Positions 12,201-24,171 are shown, counted from the stretch's first letter. The stretch: 64,000 nucleotides of DNA from Neocallimastix lanati (nom. inval.) (GCA_016946835.1 JACVTC010000143.1:327501-391500), one strand, 5' to 3'. Program-made: numbers and translations. Notes: a model not told the origin generated them from the sequence alone.

Positions 12201-12277
12201 AATATTTAAGCAAGAAAAAATGAGTTAAATTAATTTAATGGACATTAACATTAATTTAATTATCTTGCTTAAACATT
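12201..12277. repeat. Inverted repeat, 14-bp arms
   Basis: AATATTTAAGCAAG (12201-12214) pairs with CTTGCTTAAACATT (12264-12277) with one mismatch. The direct repeat GGACATTAACAT (12187 and 12240) overlaps this unit. It resembles the remains of a small foldback element; no target duplication is clear. Confidence 0.6.
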
Positions 12278-12281
12278 ATTT

Positions 12282-12325
<44 letters not shown>

Positions 12326-12387
12326 TAATAGTAATTTAAGGAGTGAAGCATAATATTATGAAATACGAATAATATATAATAACAATT

Positions 12388-12432
<45 letters not shown>

Positions 12433-12807
12433 TCAAAGAAATTAACTTTCTTCAGTATAGATAAAAATAAGCTATAAGAGCATTTCAAAAGATTAATTTT
12501 AGACTTTTTTTTAATATATAATAAATTTTTTTTTTTTATATATTTATTGGTAATAATAAATCTTCACTATCTTAAGATTTATTATTATATAACAACTTTT
12601 CAATTATTCTATAAAATTATATAAAATCAAATATATATAAAACATAATTTAGTAAAATTTATAATTATAATTATAAAATTAATTTTATAAAATTTAAAAA
12701 ATTATTAAAAAAAGAATGAGATTGATTGGATAAAATTGAATTTAATCCATTCATCATAAAATGGTCAGTTTCTTTATTTCTTGAGTTATTATTAAAGTTA
12801 TTCTGGG

Positions 12808-13047
12808 ATGACAAGGCGCGAAGAAAATTTTTTTAAAATCTCAAAAAGGGCTTATGTTAAAAACTTTAAATTGTTCTATGTATGCAAATATGTAGGATGG
12901 TTTATTGTTAGGTATAACACATTCCTGAATAAAAAGCTATCTTTTATTTTTTTTTGTTTTAAGAAAAAAGATAAAAAGAATAGGCTTTTTATTGGGAATG
13001 CGGAATCGATATCAAGAGATTTCGTGAGCATAATTTTTGAGAAATGA
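12808..13047 (+). pseudogene. Unassigned open stretch, possible retroelement remnant
   Basis: A 79-codon open frame that is less AT-biased than its surroundings, starting MTRREENFFKISKRAYVKNF. It lies ~260 bp upstream of the LINE-like fragment in the same orientation. Its Lys/Arg-rich composition and short length fit a decayed piece of the same or a related element. No domain was recognised, and it may not be coding. Confidence 0.3.
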
Positions 13048-13309
13048 GAGAGTAGAAAAGTTTGGACCGAAATAATTTTTTTTGAATTATGGTTAACATT
13101 CTACTCCGTTTATAAAAATAAAAAAAAAAAAAGAAATATTAAATGTAAAAATATATAATAAAAAAGTTTTTTTTTTTATATTTATTATATAATATATAAA
13201 TCAAATAATTATATATATATTATATATATATTATTTTTATTTTTATTTTTATTAAGAAGTGGGCATTTATTCATTAATATTTTATTTTTATTTTTATTTT
13301 TATTTTTAT

Positions 13310-14510
13310 TTTTGGAATTAAATATATAATTATTTACAAAAAAAAAATTAATATCTACTTCTCCTTTTCTTTCAAATTCCAAAATTCCTATTCTATTTAA
13401 GAAGATTATAATTAACTCCAATATACTTAGAAAAGTCTCTTACTTTGCACCTTTACTTGGTTCAAATAAAGCGAGAACAAATAATACTCAGAAATTAATT
13501 AATAAAGGATTAAGATGGATTGCAGGTTTACAATAAGCCAAATCTTTTATTAATGTATATTCTATTTTCAAAAGATTTAAATATTCCTCCATTGTCAGCT
13601 AAATGTACTTTGTCTCAAGTCAAATGTTTTGATAAATGGAAAGATTTCAAATCGTATTATTTCCTATTTTAGTTAATAATATTCCAAAATCTAGAAAATA
13701 TAACATGGACGAAAGAAAGTAGAACTCTTAAACGTAAACTGGAGAAAAAGAGGTTAATAACGATAATAAAATCATTGGTTAATTGATTGTCCATTTTTCA
13801 ATCATATTCGTAGTAAAGTTAATGATAAAATTTTTTTTTTTTATATAATGCTTTTTACCGTGGCAACCTAACAAATGATATTGTTAATAGTAATAATGAT
13901 AATAGTAATAGTAATATTAGTAATAGTAATAATAGTAATAGTAATAATAGTAATAGTAATAATAGTAATAGTAATAATAGTTATAGTAATATTAGTAATA
14001 GTATTTTTAGTAATGTTAGTAATAGTATTGAAAATGATGTGTATGTTGGATTCTAGTGTGATTGAAAAGGTATTTAATTTTCCTTCTTGGAGGTCGAAGT
14101 ATTAATAACAGTACAAAGGGAATGGAAGGATCTATTTAAGTGCCAGATGAAATCAGGTGCTTATTCTGATACTCCATTCTTGGGGGTTACTGCGGCTCTT
14201 CTTCATCAATCGATTATACCTATTGCTATTAGCCAGCAATGATCTTTGTTCAATAGGTTCAAATCGAATCGTACTACTTACTACCAAGAGCGTCAATGCT
14301 AAAGAAACAGTTAAGACAGGCTTGCAAGGCTAGCGCCACCAATGAAGATCATAATTTTGTATCTTAAAATTATGATTAACATTGTGAAGTCAAAATTAAT
14401 TATTACACTTCAGTATAATAATGCCCTTGTGAAGTCTTACGGATATTAATTAAATGAAACTAGAATATTTTATACCATTATTTTATTTTATTTTATTTTA
14501 TTTTATTTTA
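13310..14510 (+). mobile_element. LINE-like retrotransposon fragment, copy 1 (3' part)
   Basis: A frame near 13375-13535 reads KKIIINSNILRKVSYFAPLL and continues GSNKARTNNTQKLINKGLRW and IAGL. This is the type of sequence found C-terminal to the reverse transcriptase of non-LTR elements. After a stop and frame changes, further pieces appear: SKDLNIPPLSAKCTLSQVKC, VKCFDKWK and an Asn/Ser run from (AGTAAT)n at 13890-14030. Then come KVFNFPSW, a GAYSDTPFL segment and a NALVKSY ending. Multiple stops and shifts make it dead. The end is ATGAAACTAGAATATTTTAT followed by (ATTTT)n at 14475-14510, matching the end of the copy at 63.4 kb. Sequence around 13310-13370 recurs at 14610-14715, so another partial copy may start there. 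Confidence 0.75.
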
Positions 14511-14831
14511 TTTTTTTTTTATTACATGTATTTTATTATACATTTAATTAATAAAGATGAAACAAGTTTGCTGCTTTTAAAAAAAAAAAAAAATTATTTT
14601 TATTTTTATTTTTTTATTTTTGGAATTAAATATAATTGTTTACAAAAAAAAAATTTTTTTAAATCCTAAAAGATTTTTTTTTTTTTTTTTTTTTAAATTA
14701 ATATCTACTTCTCCTTCCTACACAGAATAAAATAATAAAGTTTACACCATTGTCACTATCTTCATGTCTCGCTAAATCCCGGGGTTCATTTAAATATTTT
14801 ATTAAATGTTTTTCATTTTCATTTCCACAAT

Positions 14832-14865
<34 letters not shown>

Positions 14866-15008
14866 AAGAATGGTGATATATCCATTATTTAATAATAATA
14901 ATAATGGGCATATCTACCATTCTTTATTTTTTAATTTTATTATTATTATTATTATTATTTTTTTTTTCATCATTTAATAGATCTACTTTTATGTTCAATA
15001 ACTAAATA

Positions 15009-15041
<33 letters not shown>

Positions 15042-15088
15042 CCTTCTTTTCTCTCATTTCCACTTCCTACAGGCATAAAAAAATGAAC

Positions 15089-15139
<51 letters not shown>

Positions 15140-15609
15140 AATCCTTCATATATATATATATTTATTTATTCTATGCTTCACTAATGCTTTTCCCCCCCAA
15201 CTGCTTCAATTTCATTTCCACTCTTATATATATAAAATAAAATAAAATAAAAAAAAAAAAAAAAAAAAAAAAAATAAGAAAGAGAACCTTCCTTTCAACG
15301 ATCTTTATAAATATTATATATATATATTATTATATATATATATATATATTTTCACCAATGTTCCATAAACTTTTTTTTTTTTTTTTTTTCAAAATAAAAA
15401 ATATTCATACAATTAATAAATGAATAAATGAATGAATAAATAAATAAATAAAAATTAAAGTTGATAGTAATTGTGACTATATATATTTAAAAAAAAAAAA
15501 AAAGTTCTTTTCAATTAACATTAATTTTTTTTATATTTAAAATATATATATATATATATATATAGAGTTTACTTTATGATAGTGGAGTGGTAAATGCGAA
15601 TTAGTTAAT
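14511..15609. other. AT-rich intergenic DNA with element scraps
   Basis: Poly-A/T runs and TA repeats. 14610-14715 repeats the leader seen at 13310-13370 (GGAATTAAATATAA, TTTACAAAAAAAAA, ATCTACTTCTCCTT). 15390-15485 resembles the outer ends of the duplicated blocks at 44.2 and 53.7 kb (ATTCAT..AATTAATAAATGAATAA, then AATTGTGACT). No gene is supported. Confidence 0.5.
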
Positions 15610-15810
15610 AATAAAAAAAAAAAAAATAGTTGGAACTTGTCGTAGAGATAAATAAAAATATATATATATTATATATATATATATTTAGTGGAACTTGGCA
15701 TAAAGATAAATAAATAAATAAAAAAAAAAAAAAAAAAATATTTAGTGGAACTTGGCATAAAGATAAATAAATAAATAAATAAAAAAAAAAAAAAAAAAAA
15801 AAAAAAGGTT
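15610..15810. repeat. Short tandem repeat around TGGAACTTGGCATAAAGATA
   Basis: The block TTTAGTGGAACTTGGCATAA with AGATAAATAAATAAA occurs at about 15683 and 15740. A diverged copy (TTGGAACTTGTCGTAGAGAT) lies at about 15631. The copies are separated by A and TA runs and sit directly beyond the broken 3' side of LINE copy 2. Confidence 0.7.
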
Positions 15811-16258
15811 AAATTTGTTACTACTCCAATTATTTTATTTGTCTGAATTTTAAGATAAGAAATTATGATCTTTGTTGGTGGTGCTAGCCCCTTGCTGGCC
15901 TGTCTTAACTGTTTCTTTAGCATTGACGCTCTTGGTAAGTAAGTAGTACGATTCGAATTGAACCTATTGAACAAAGAATCATGGCTGGCCAATAGCAATC
16001 GGTATATAATCGATTGAAGAAGAAGAGCCGCAGTAACCACCAAGAATGGAGTATCAGAATAAGCACCTGATTTCATCTGGTACTTAAAATAGATCCTTCC
16101 ATTCCCTTTGTACTGTTATTTAATACTTCTTCCTCCATGAAGGAAAATTAAACACTTTTTCACACACACCAGAATCTAACATACACATTATTTTCAATAC
16201 TATTACAAACATTACTAATAATACTATTACTATTACTATTAACTGTTGCTATTACCAT

Positions 16259-16260
<2 letters not shown>
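15811..16260 (-). mobile_element. LINE-like retrotransposon fragment, copy 2
   Basis: The minus strand contains a 135-codon open stretch (16076-15669) beginning MKSGAYSDTPFLVVTAALLL. It includes RFNSNRTTY and a CGTCAATGCT block, matching 14100-14360 and the copy at the right end. Upstream on the minus strand are the degraded Asn/Ser repeat and the FNFPSW-type segment. The homology stops near 15840, before the true 3' end, and is replaced by poly-T/poly-A. Confidence 0.75.
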
Positions 16261-16297
<37 letters not shown>

Positions 16298-16315
16298 TTA
16301 TATTAATATTTTTAA

Positions 16316-16427
16316 AATAAAATAAAATAAAATAAAATAAAATAAAATAAAATAAAATAAAATAAAATAAAATAAAATAAAATAAAATAAAATAAAATAA
16401 AATAAAATAAAATAAAATAAAATAAAA
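16316..16427. repeat. (AAAAT)n microsatellite, about 22 units
   Basis: An uninterrupted AAAAT pentamer array immediately precedes ACATGAAATGAAATATTATT, the left edge of element D'. The other D copy at 18.6 kb has a shorter AAAATAAAAT at the same junction. This suggests it is the 3' tail of a retroposed minus-strand element that later expanded. Confidence 0.9.
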
Positions 16428-16765
16428 TACATGAAATGAAATATTATTATATAGTTATCATTTGATGGTAACACCAACGTCCATGAATTGCAAATAATAA
16501 TTTCAGTATTAGTATGTGATCAAACGAATCTGGATCAGATCTTTCACCAAGGATGGTGAAAAATTCCATGTCTTATCATCATTTTTTCGAAAGTCGATGC
16601 TCCTCTTAGCATAGGCAACGGTAGATTCAATAGGATTCAATGGAATACCATTTTCATCATCAATCCTTTAAAAAGATCAACAAATTTATGGTATTACGTT
16701 GGTTAGAAATCCCGTAATCCCTACAACATACGGGAACAGTCGACGAAATTGAACTTTATTTAAAA
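16428..16765 (-). mobile_element. Retroposon family D, copy D' (3' part)
   Basis: Homologous to 18600-18960 in the same orientation. On the minus strand the two copies share TCAACTTCGTCGAC (one mismatch here), a segment encoding IDDENGI, a GTCGATG block, RSDxDxFD-like codons, an AATACTGAAATTATTA block and a TTCATGTATTTT end. A readable piece here is IDDENGIPLNPIESTVAYAK followed by RSIDFRKNDDKTWNFSPS. Stops and shifts interrupt it. The family was not recognised. The pentameric tail on the minus-strand 3' side points to non-LTR retroposition. Confidence 0.65.
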
Positions 16766-17142
16766 ATAATAATAATAATATTTAAAAATAGTAAAAAACA
16801 TGAAATAATAATAATAATAATAAAAAAAAGTAATATTCAAAAAAGTAAAGTGTATATAAATAAAATCAGAAAAAAATTTTTTTCATATAATCAAAAAAAA
16901 GGAATTTTCATATTTAATTTTAAACAATATATTTTACATATATTGTATATATATATATATATACAATATATATAGAGAGAGAGAAACATATGTTTCATTA
17001 AAGAAAATTAAAAAGTAAAAAGATTAAACATTAAAAAATATAAAATTTTTACATTTAATTTTTATGATATTTTAAAACCCATTTTATATTTTAAATTTTT
17101 TTATAATTAATATTTTCATAATTAATATCAATATTTTAATCA

Positions 17143-17305
17143 GACATCTAAGGAAGGAATTTATAATCCATCATCAGGAGCACTTAACCAATACCCGGTT
17201 AATGGAAGCATACCCGCTTCCCCGAAGTATAAGGAAGTGACAACTATTGTCCTTTCGGTGGAAACTGCGAAGTTTAGAAACCGTTGTTATCATCACCTTA
17301 AAATA
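17143..17305. other. GC-richer island: structured RNA candidate or orphan exon
   Basis: About 160 bp stand out in base composition. Consecutive short hairpins can be drawn on the plus strand: TTAACC/GGTTAA (17184-17202), GGAAGC/GCTTCC (17204-17221), GACAA/TTGTC inside AAGG/CCTT (17231-17254), and AAACT-GCGA-AGTTT with a GNRA-type loop (17262-17275). The plus strand is also open for about 60 codons after a CAG acceptor-like site. It reads TSKEGIYNPSSGALNQYPVN, then GSIPASPKYKEVTTIVLSVE. No family was recognised for either reading, and no second copy was seen in the window. Confidence 0.4.
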
Positions 17306-17384
17306 TTGATTGATATCTCTTTTTTAAATATATAAAAATTTAAATATAAAAGAAAATAAATTTATATATATATATATATATTTT

Positions 17385-17640
17385 AAATATCAAGGTAACA
17401 AAAACTATTTGTCTTGATCTATTTCCTTTTTTTTAAAAAATTAATATTATATAAATTAATACTTAAAATAAAATATTCCAAAATAACTATATCTTAAAAA
17501 AAAAAAAGAGTCAGAGAAGGATAATCTGGCAAGATTGTTTAAAGAAAAGTAGCGAACTTTTCAATCATTTATAGTATCTTCATAGTCGATAAGATGGGGA
17601 AATGAAGAAAAAACTCATCTTCCTCTTTTTTTTTTATTTT
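17385..17640. other. AT-rich DNA with further hairpins and a short less-biased island
   Basis: 17389-17418 can fold as ATCAAG/CTTGAT with an inner ACAAA/TTTGT. 17505-17640 contains AATCT-GGCA-AGATT and GAAAAGT/ACTTTTC around AGCGA. It also has a short open piece (SQRRIIWQDCLKKSSELFNH). It may belong with the island at 17143-17305 or be independent element debris. Confidence 0.3.
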
Positions 17641-18599
17641 AAATTATTAATTTACAATAATATTAATATTAATTAAAAAATAAATATTTTAATAATAAAA
17701 TTATTTCATATTATTTTTTATATTTATTTTTTTTTTTTTTAAGTTTTATTTTTAAAAAAAAAGGAAATTTATTATTTAAAATATATATATTTATTTATTA
17801 TTTTTATATATTTAAATTTATGTGATATAATATGATATCATTTTATCATTTTTTATATCTTCCTAAAAAAAAGATACTCTTTACAATTTTATGAGTAAAA
17901 TAATATCCAATGATAGGTAATATTACATGAATTCTTAGCCAATAAAAAAAATATTTAATGAACATCAAAATTTTAATAGAAATATTTTTAAATTTAAATT
18001 TATGTTACACAAAAAGTTTTCTTTTTGTTTTTAAATATTTTTAATCTCAAAAATTTCATTTTATAAACAAAAAAAAAAAAAAAAAATTAATTAAATAATA
18101 AATGTTTTGTAGTAGATGTAAAGTTTCTTCGTTGTTAATGCTTTGTCCATGAAAAAAATAAAAAAAAAAAAAAGTTAAGGAGTAAAGTTTACATATAATA
18201 ATGATTACATCAAACAGTATCTCTTTTATTTGAAAGTTATTTAACTGTACAATTATTATTAATAGCATTTTAGTATTAAATATTAGTGTTAGTTATTCCA
18301 TTTTATTATTTGTTCATATTACTATCATCCTTATTCCATATTATTTTCATCCTCTTCATCCTTTTTTTATTTTTTTCTTTTTTTTTTTTTTTTTTAATAT
18401 ATCCTTTTTTATAAGATTGCCCAAAATGTTGCTCATTTTCATTGTTAATAATTCAGATCCTGATAAGGACTGGGATAAATTAGATAAACTATTGATAGTA
18501 ATATAAAAAAGAATTTTTTTTTTTTTTAGATTTTGCGAAAACTTTCTTTAATTTATAATAATAATAAAATTACATGATTTTAAAGAAAAAAAAAAAAAT
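17641..18599. other. AT-rich intergenic DNA
   Basis: Homopolymers and low-complexity open stretches. 18416-18506 holds a short less-biased piece encoding MLLIFIVNNSDPDKDWDKLD, probably a decayed coding fragment. Nothing else is supported. Confidence 0.45.
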
Positions 18600-19560
18600 A
18601 AAATACATGAAGTAAAATATTATAGATTATATAATTATCAAAGTGCGTTAGAAGCCATAGCTTCTAACTTTTTCCCATTCATCAATGATAACCCCACGTC
18701 CATTATTGTGAGTAATAATTTCAGTATTAGTGTTATCAAACAAATCTGTATCAGATCTTTTTCACCTCCTGGTGAAAATCCATACCTTATCATTTTGACA
18801 TCGACGCTCTTTAGCAACGGTAAATTTAACGAAATACCATTTTCATCATCAATCTAAAAAACAATCTGACAAATTAATGGTATTACATTTGTTAAAAACT
18901 CCGCAATCCCCACAAAATACGAGACCGTCGACGAAGTTGAACTTTATTTAAAAATATTTTCAACTAATTGTCTTTGTTCCCTATCATTTAACTAATAATA
19001 ATTTTTTTTTATATATATATATCGAACGACCGCCAAAAAGAGCACTCAATATAAAATAATAAATATTATTATCATCATCCTTTTCTGAATCTAAAGAAAA
19101 CATCCAAGGATTTTTGTTCAATTATCATTGCAAACTATAAAAAGAGAACATCCTTTTCACTTGAACTTTATTTCAAAACTTGAACTTTCAGTATGAGGAA
19201 TAGTAATATTAATATCATCTACTACTACTTTTTTTTTTTTTTTATTACGAATCTCCTCTTTCTCTTTCATATTTACTTTTTCATCGGTTAATATTGACCA
19301 GAATATCATTTAAAGGGTTTCTTTCACTGATAATAATTTTATTATCCGGATTATCAGTATTAGGATGATCACTAAAAACTATTGTATTATTTCCTTAGTA
19401 ATAGTATTATTATAGTTATTATTATTTATATTTTTATCATCGGTTATAATATCATTTTTAACAGTATTGTGATTACTATTAGTAGTATTATTTACTTCCT
19501 CATTATCCAAATTATTATTACAGTTATTATTATTATTATTATTATTATTAAATAAATTAT
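18600..19560 (-). mobile_element. Retroposon family D, longer copy
   Basis: Read on the minus strand from 19560, a decayed Asn-rich coding stretch appears (NLDNEEVNNTTNSNHNTVKN, then DIITDDKNINNNN). After frame changes come SDHPNTDNPDNKIIISERNP, VVDDINITIPHTES and, after 18960, the block shared with D'. That block ends RSDTDLFDNTNTEIITHNNG and DEWEKV. The element ends at 18600-18612 with AAAATAAAAT on the plus strand, i.e. an (ATTTT)n-type 3' tail. No intact frame remains. No family is recognised, and linking the Asn-rich part to the repeat is inference. Confidence 0.55.
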
Positions 19561-20537
19561 TAATAATTATTTCTGAATCTCTGAGAATAATTGAATTATA
19601 TTTATTTATATTGAGGGAGGTATAAATAGATATCTTACTATATTAATAATTAAACATTTTAGCTTTTAAATTTTATTAATAATTATACCTTTTATGGAAA
19701 ATTTTTTTTATTTTTTAAATTTTTTTTTTTTCCACTTTTTAATTGAATGAAATATACTTTTATTATATATTATTAATATAATATAATGAATAAAGTGATG
19801 GAAATTTTGGATTAATGGAATTTTTTTATTTAAATTATTTATTTATTATTAATAACCAACTAATAACTAAATAAATAAATAATACATAGATAAATAAATA
19901 ATAAATAAATATGTCAATAGATAAATTATTAAAAAAGAAATAAACAAATAAATAAAATAACTTTTATAAAATTTTTTAAATAATAAATAAAAAAACTTTT
20001 ACAAAATATTTTTTTGGTATCCTTATTTAAATATTACTTTTTAAATGGTCAAAAATATTTTTAATATTTTTAAACTATCAAGCCATTTTATTTGATATAA
20101 AAGAATATATATATATGTTTATCAAACATTTAATAGAACAGTATCCATGGTTATATAAAAAACTTTTTTTTTGAAAGAAATAAAAATTGAAAAATAATCT
20201 TTGAAATACTTTAATTAAGGAATGATATAATATTTATAATAAATATAATTAAAAATATTTATATTTATATATATATATATATTTTTTTTTTTACTTTTTC
20301 TATCTCCAATTTAAGGTAATGGAAATAGAAAAAATGATATTAGTAAATTTGATAACTTTAATGGTTTTTAATATCTCTTTAATATATTAATCAATATGTT
20401 AATAATCATTTATTATTTAATATTTTTATTACTAATTTTTTTTTTTAGTGAAAGTATGCAATAATTTTATAATTAATCATTAATAACCTAACCCTAATGC
20501 AATTTTATTTTATATATTAAGGTTCTGCGTAATTAGG
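19561..20537. other. AT-rich intergenic DNA
   Basis: TA and TTTA runs and homopolymers. No GC-richer segment or readable frame was found. Confidence 0.55.
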
Positions 20538-20756
20538 ATGAACAAAGAATATTATAATACATTACTTGAACTAACAAATCTAGTTAACCGAGAACGTAAC
20601 TATTTGTAAATCTATTATGAAAAGCATGGAAATCTCATGAATTTATATAAAACATATTATGTGCATGCAATTGATAAAGGTTATCATTCAGTACTACCTT
20701 TACTTAGAGATTTAGAAAATAGAGTCAACGCCGAACTGGTATGTAGCAAAAATTAA
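20538..20756 (+). pseudogene. Orphan coding fragment with one in-frame stop
   Basis: A 73-codon frame begins MNKEYYNTLLELTNLVNRER. A single TAA at 20607-20609 interrupts it. It continues IYYEKHGNLMNLYKTYYVHA and DKGYHSVLPLLRDLENRVNA to a TAA at 20756. Its composition is clearly less AT-biased than the flanks and looks like genuine former coding sequence. CTGGTATGT at 20736-20744 could be an intron donor, so a spliced gene is possible. The final RVNAE-encoding bases (GAGTCAACGCCGAA) resemble a block found in several retroelement fragments here. No family was recognised. Confidence 0.45.
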
Positions 20757-23094
20757 GGCTATGTAATTCATTATATGTACTTGTGGAGATCCACATATAT
20801 TGAATATTACACCGCTTTAGGTTGTACTCACAGTATATATATAAACATATATATATATGTAGATATATACAAAAATCTAAAAAAAAAAAAATTAATTATT
20901 AATACTTTGGATATTTTTTATAATTAATTCCATCTAATAGTATTAATTAATATTAATTATTATTATAAATGTATATTTTTTGTCATTTTAATTGTTATTA
21001 TTATTATTAATATTAATATGGAAATTAGAAAAAAAGGGATTAAATAATTCTTAAATAAATATTTAAATTAATATTTTAATAATTTTATTTTATTTTTTTT
21101 TTTTTTTTTCATTTTACCATTTTAAGAATGGATATTCCATAATGATAAAATTATGGTTATTATATTATATAAAATTTTATTAGTAAAAATTTATAGATTA
21201 ATATTTAATTAATGGGATAGATTTTTAAAAAACTCTAAATTTAGGTTAAGATTTCCATGAATCATGTCATATATAATATTTACATTTTAATATATGCCAA
21301 AATTACCAAATCTTTTTAGGCTTTTTCTTTTTTCAGACTTTTGTAGTACTAAAATTTAATATTTCCTTAAATTATTCTATTTATTTATTTATTTATTTTA
21401 CTTTATTTTATTTTATTTCATTTTTTTTGTATTGACCCAACATTATGAATTATTTTTTTGTACTCTGAAATTTTTAAAATTTGAAAAAAAAATAAATTAA
21501 ATATTAATATTTTAATTTATTTTTATATATAATGCCATATATTATTAATAAATATTAATATAATTAATAAATTAAAGTTTATATAAAAATGTAGAACTTA
21601 ATTAATATAAATTAAAATTAATTAATCAATTATCTTCATAAATAAAAAAAATTAATTTAATGGAAAAAATTAATTAAAAAAAAAAAAAAGCTTTTATTAT
21701 AATTAAAACAATTAATAAAAATAGAATCTAATTTGTAAAAATAATAAATTGTTATCATTATTAATATTAAACAATATATAATAAATTAGTACATAAATAT
21801 CATATTTAATAAAATTTTTTAATCATCCACTCTTTTTTTTTTTTATTATATTAATTTATCCATTGCAATAATTAATTATATACATATAATTATATAGATA
21901 TAAAAAACATTTAATTTATCGTTTAATATGGTAATTGTCAATAGTTGATAGTTGATGGTATAGTATAGAGAGTTCATGGGTGATAATAGGTAAAAGTTTA
22001 TAAATAGTTTAATGAATAATTGTTAGTAAGTAACAATTTATGGAATATATTTATCCTTGAAACTAATCTAAATAGAAATACATTAATAAGCACGTTAATT
22101 GCTATGTCATATTTTTACATATTTTTACATAATTTTGATTTATGCATTATTATTATTTTTTATTTATATACATTTTAATAAGTTAAAAAAAATATCAAAT
22201 AAAACGTTTCAAATCAAATCTTAAATAATAATTTAATTAGTTAATACAGCATCATAATTTAATTTAATTATAGTTTTAAATAATTAATATATAAATATTT
22301 ATTTTATTATAGAGAAAATTAATACTATTAAAAAAAAAAAAAAAAAAAAAGAGAGAGTTTTTCATATCTGATGTAGATTAATGAAAAAAAAAAAAAATTA
22401 GAATAATTTTGTATGATTTTAAAGTAAAGTCTGATGTATGCATAAACTTATCAAAGTTATAAAATTACATTGTATACTAATAAACATATTTTAAAGTAAT
22501 TATTTTATAAAATAGTAATGATTATTTTTATTTCTTTTAACTTCAATTTTATTTTATTTTTTTTTTTAACACATAACTTTAAAGAATGAGAAAAAATAAA
22601 ACATAAAAATATAAACTTTGCAGTTTTCATAATAATAATAATAATAAATAAAGATAAATCAAAAAATCAAAAAAATAAAGAAAAAATAAAAAAATGTATA
22701 ATTTTTATTATCATTAAATACATTAATGAATATAGTTTTATATTTTATATTCATTACTATCATCATTACTTTTTATATTTTATTTTTTTTTTCTGTTATT
22801 TTTTTTTATTTTTATTTTATATTTATTTTTTATTTTTTTTTTTTATTTCTTAACATTTTAAGATCTAATTTTAAAAATTTTATTCCAGAAAAGAGGATAG
22901 TATTTACAAAATATTGTATAATTTACATCATCTATTAACAAAGCTTCATTTCATTGATTTCATTGATATGGCATACTAACTTGGAGTGAATACACCTCAA
23001 AATTTAGTATGAAGCATCATAATTTTATAATTTATTAAAATTATCCAAAAATAATTACATTAACACCGTATTATATATTAAATAGACGATATTA

Positions 23095-23190
23095 AAGTAT
23101 CACTAAATATTAAATAGAAGATATTCAATATTAATAAATATTAAATAGAAGATATTCAATATTAATAAATATTAAATAGAAGATATTCAA
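23095..23190. repeat. Tandem repeat, about 31-bp unit, three copies
   Basis: AATATTAAATAGAAGATATT with CAATATTAAT is repeated nearly perfectly three times, then degenerates to about 23290. Confidence 0.8.
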
Positions 23191-24171
23191 TATTAATTAG
23201 TATTCAACATTACTATTCAATATTAATGAGTATGTAATATTAATATTCAATAGAAGACATTTAAATGTGAATTAGTATTCAGTATTTCATTGTAAACATT
23301 AATGAGTAATAATAAAACTATCTATTGCTAATTCCTGATCTTAAATTAGGAAGCAATGAACAAATGGATATTTATGGACATATTAAAAAAAAATTTTTTT
23401 TTTTTTATTTTTTGTTTTTTGTAAAAAATAGATTTATTTATTAGAATTTTCTATGGTTTGTTGTGGCAGCTCTGTTGTTTTTTAGAGACTATATACAATT
23501 ACATTTATAGGGTTGTACAATTTTGGAGATTCATCTACATAAGAAAATTGGACGATAAAGTTTTGAGATTCATCTACATAAGAAAATTGGATGGTAAATT
23601 CTAATAACTACAACAACAACAACAGCAACAACGAAATATAAATGTGAAAGTAACAATAAAAATAAAAGTAATAATAAAAATAAAAGTAAAAATTTTGATG
23701 CAAGAAAAATATTTTAAACACATATAAAGATTAATCACTACTATGACATATTAATATTAAAAATATCTTTACACATTTCAGAACTACATAAAATTTCATA
23801 TTATTCCAAGGATTATTGATTTGTTTATTTATATATATATATTTTATTATTAATATCTATTTTGTTAATTAATTATTAGACATTAATTTAAATAAAGAGT
23901 CTTTTTTTTTTTTTTTTTTTTTTCTATTAAATTATCTTTCAATACAGATTAGAGTTTTTTTTTTTTTTTTTTTTTAAAATGACATATTTACTTTATAATT
24001 ATTAAATACATTATGTACTATTTAATTTTGAATTGTAATTATTAATACATTAAATTAAATTAAATTAAATTAAATTACATAACGTATTTATTAAAGTTTT
24101 AATACTAAATATTAATAATGTAATGCTATGGTATCTCTATTTTATTGAAATTTCATTTTTTTTTTTATTAG

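Noticed and set aside
14750-14977. 75-codon open frame with poly-Lys
   Set aside because: Low-complexity frame crossing poly-A and (AAT)n tracts; no conserved segment or neighbour context.
17222-17275. Small-subunit rRNA similarity (AAGTATAAGG followed by GTGGAAACTGCGAA)
   Set aside because: Only two short words match the 5' region of 18S rRNA; the surrounding conserved rRNA blocks are absent, so chance is likelier.
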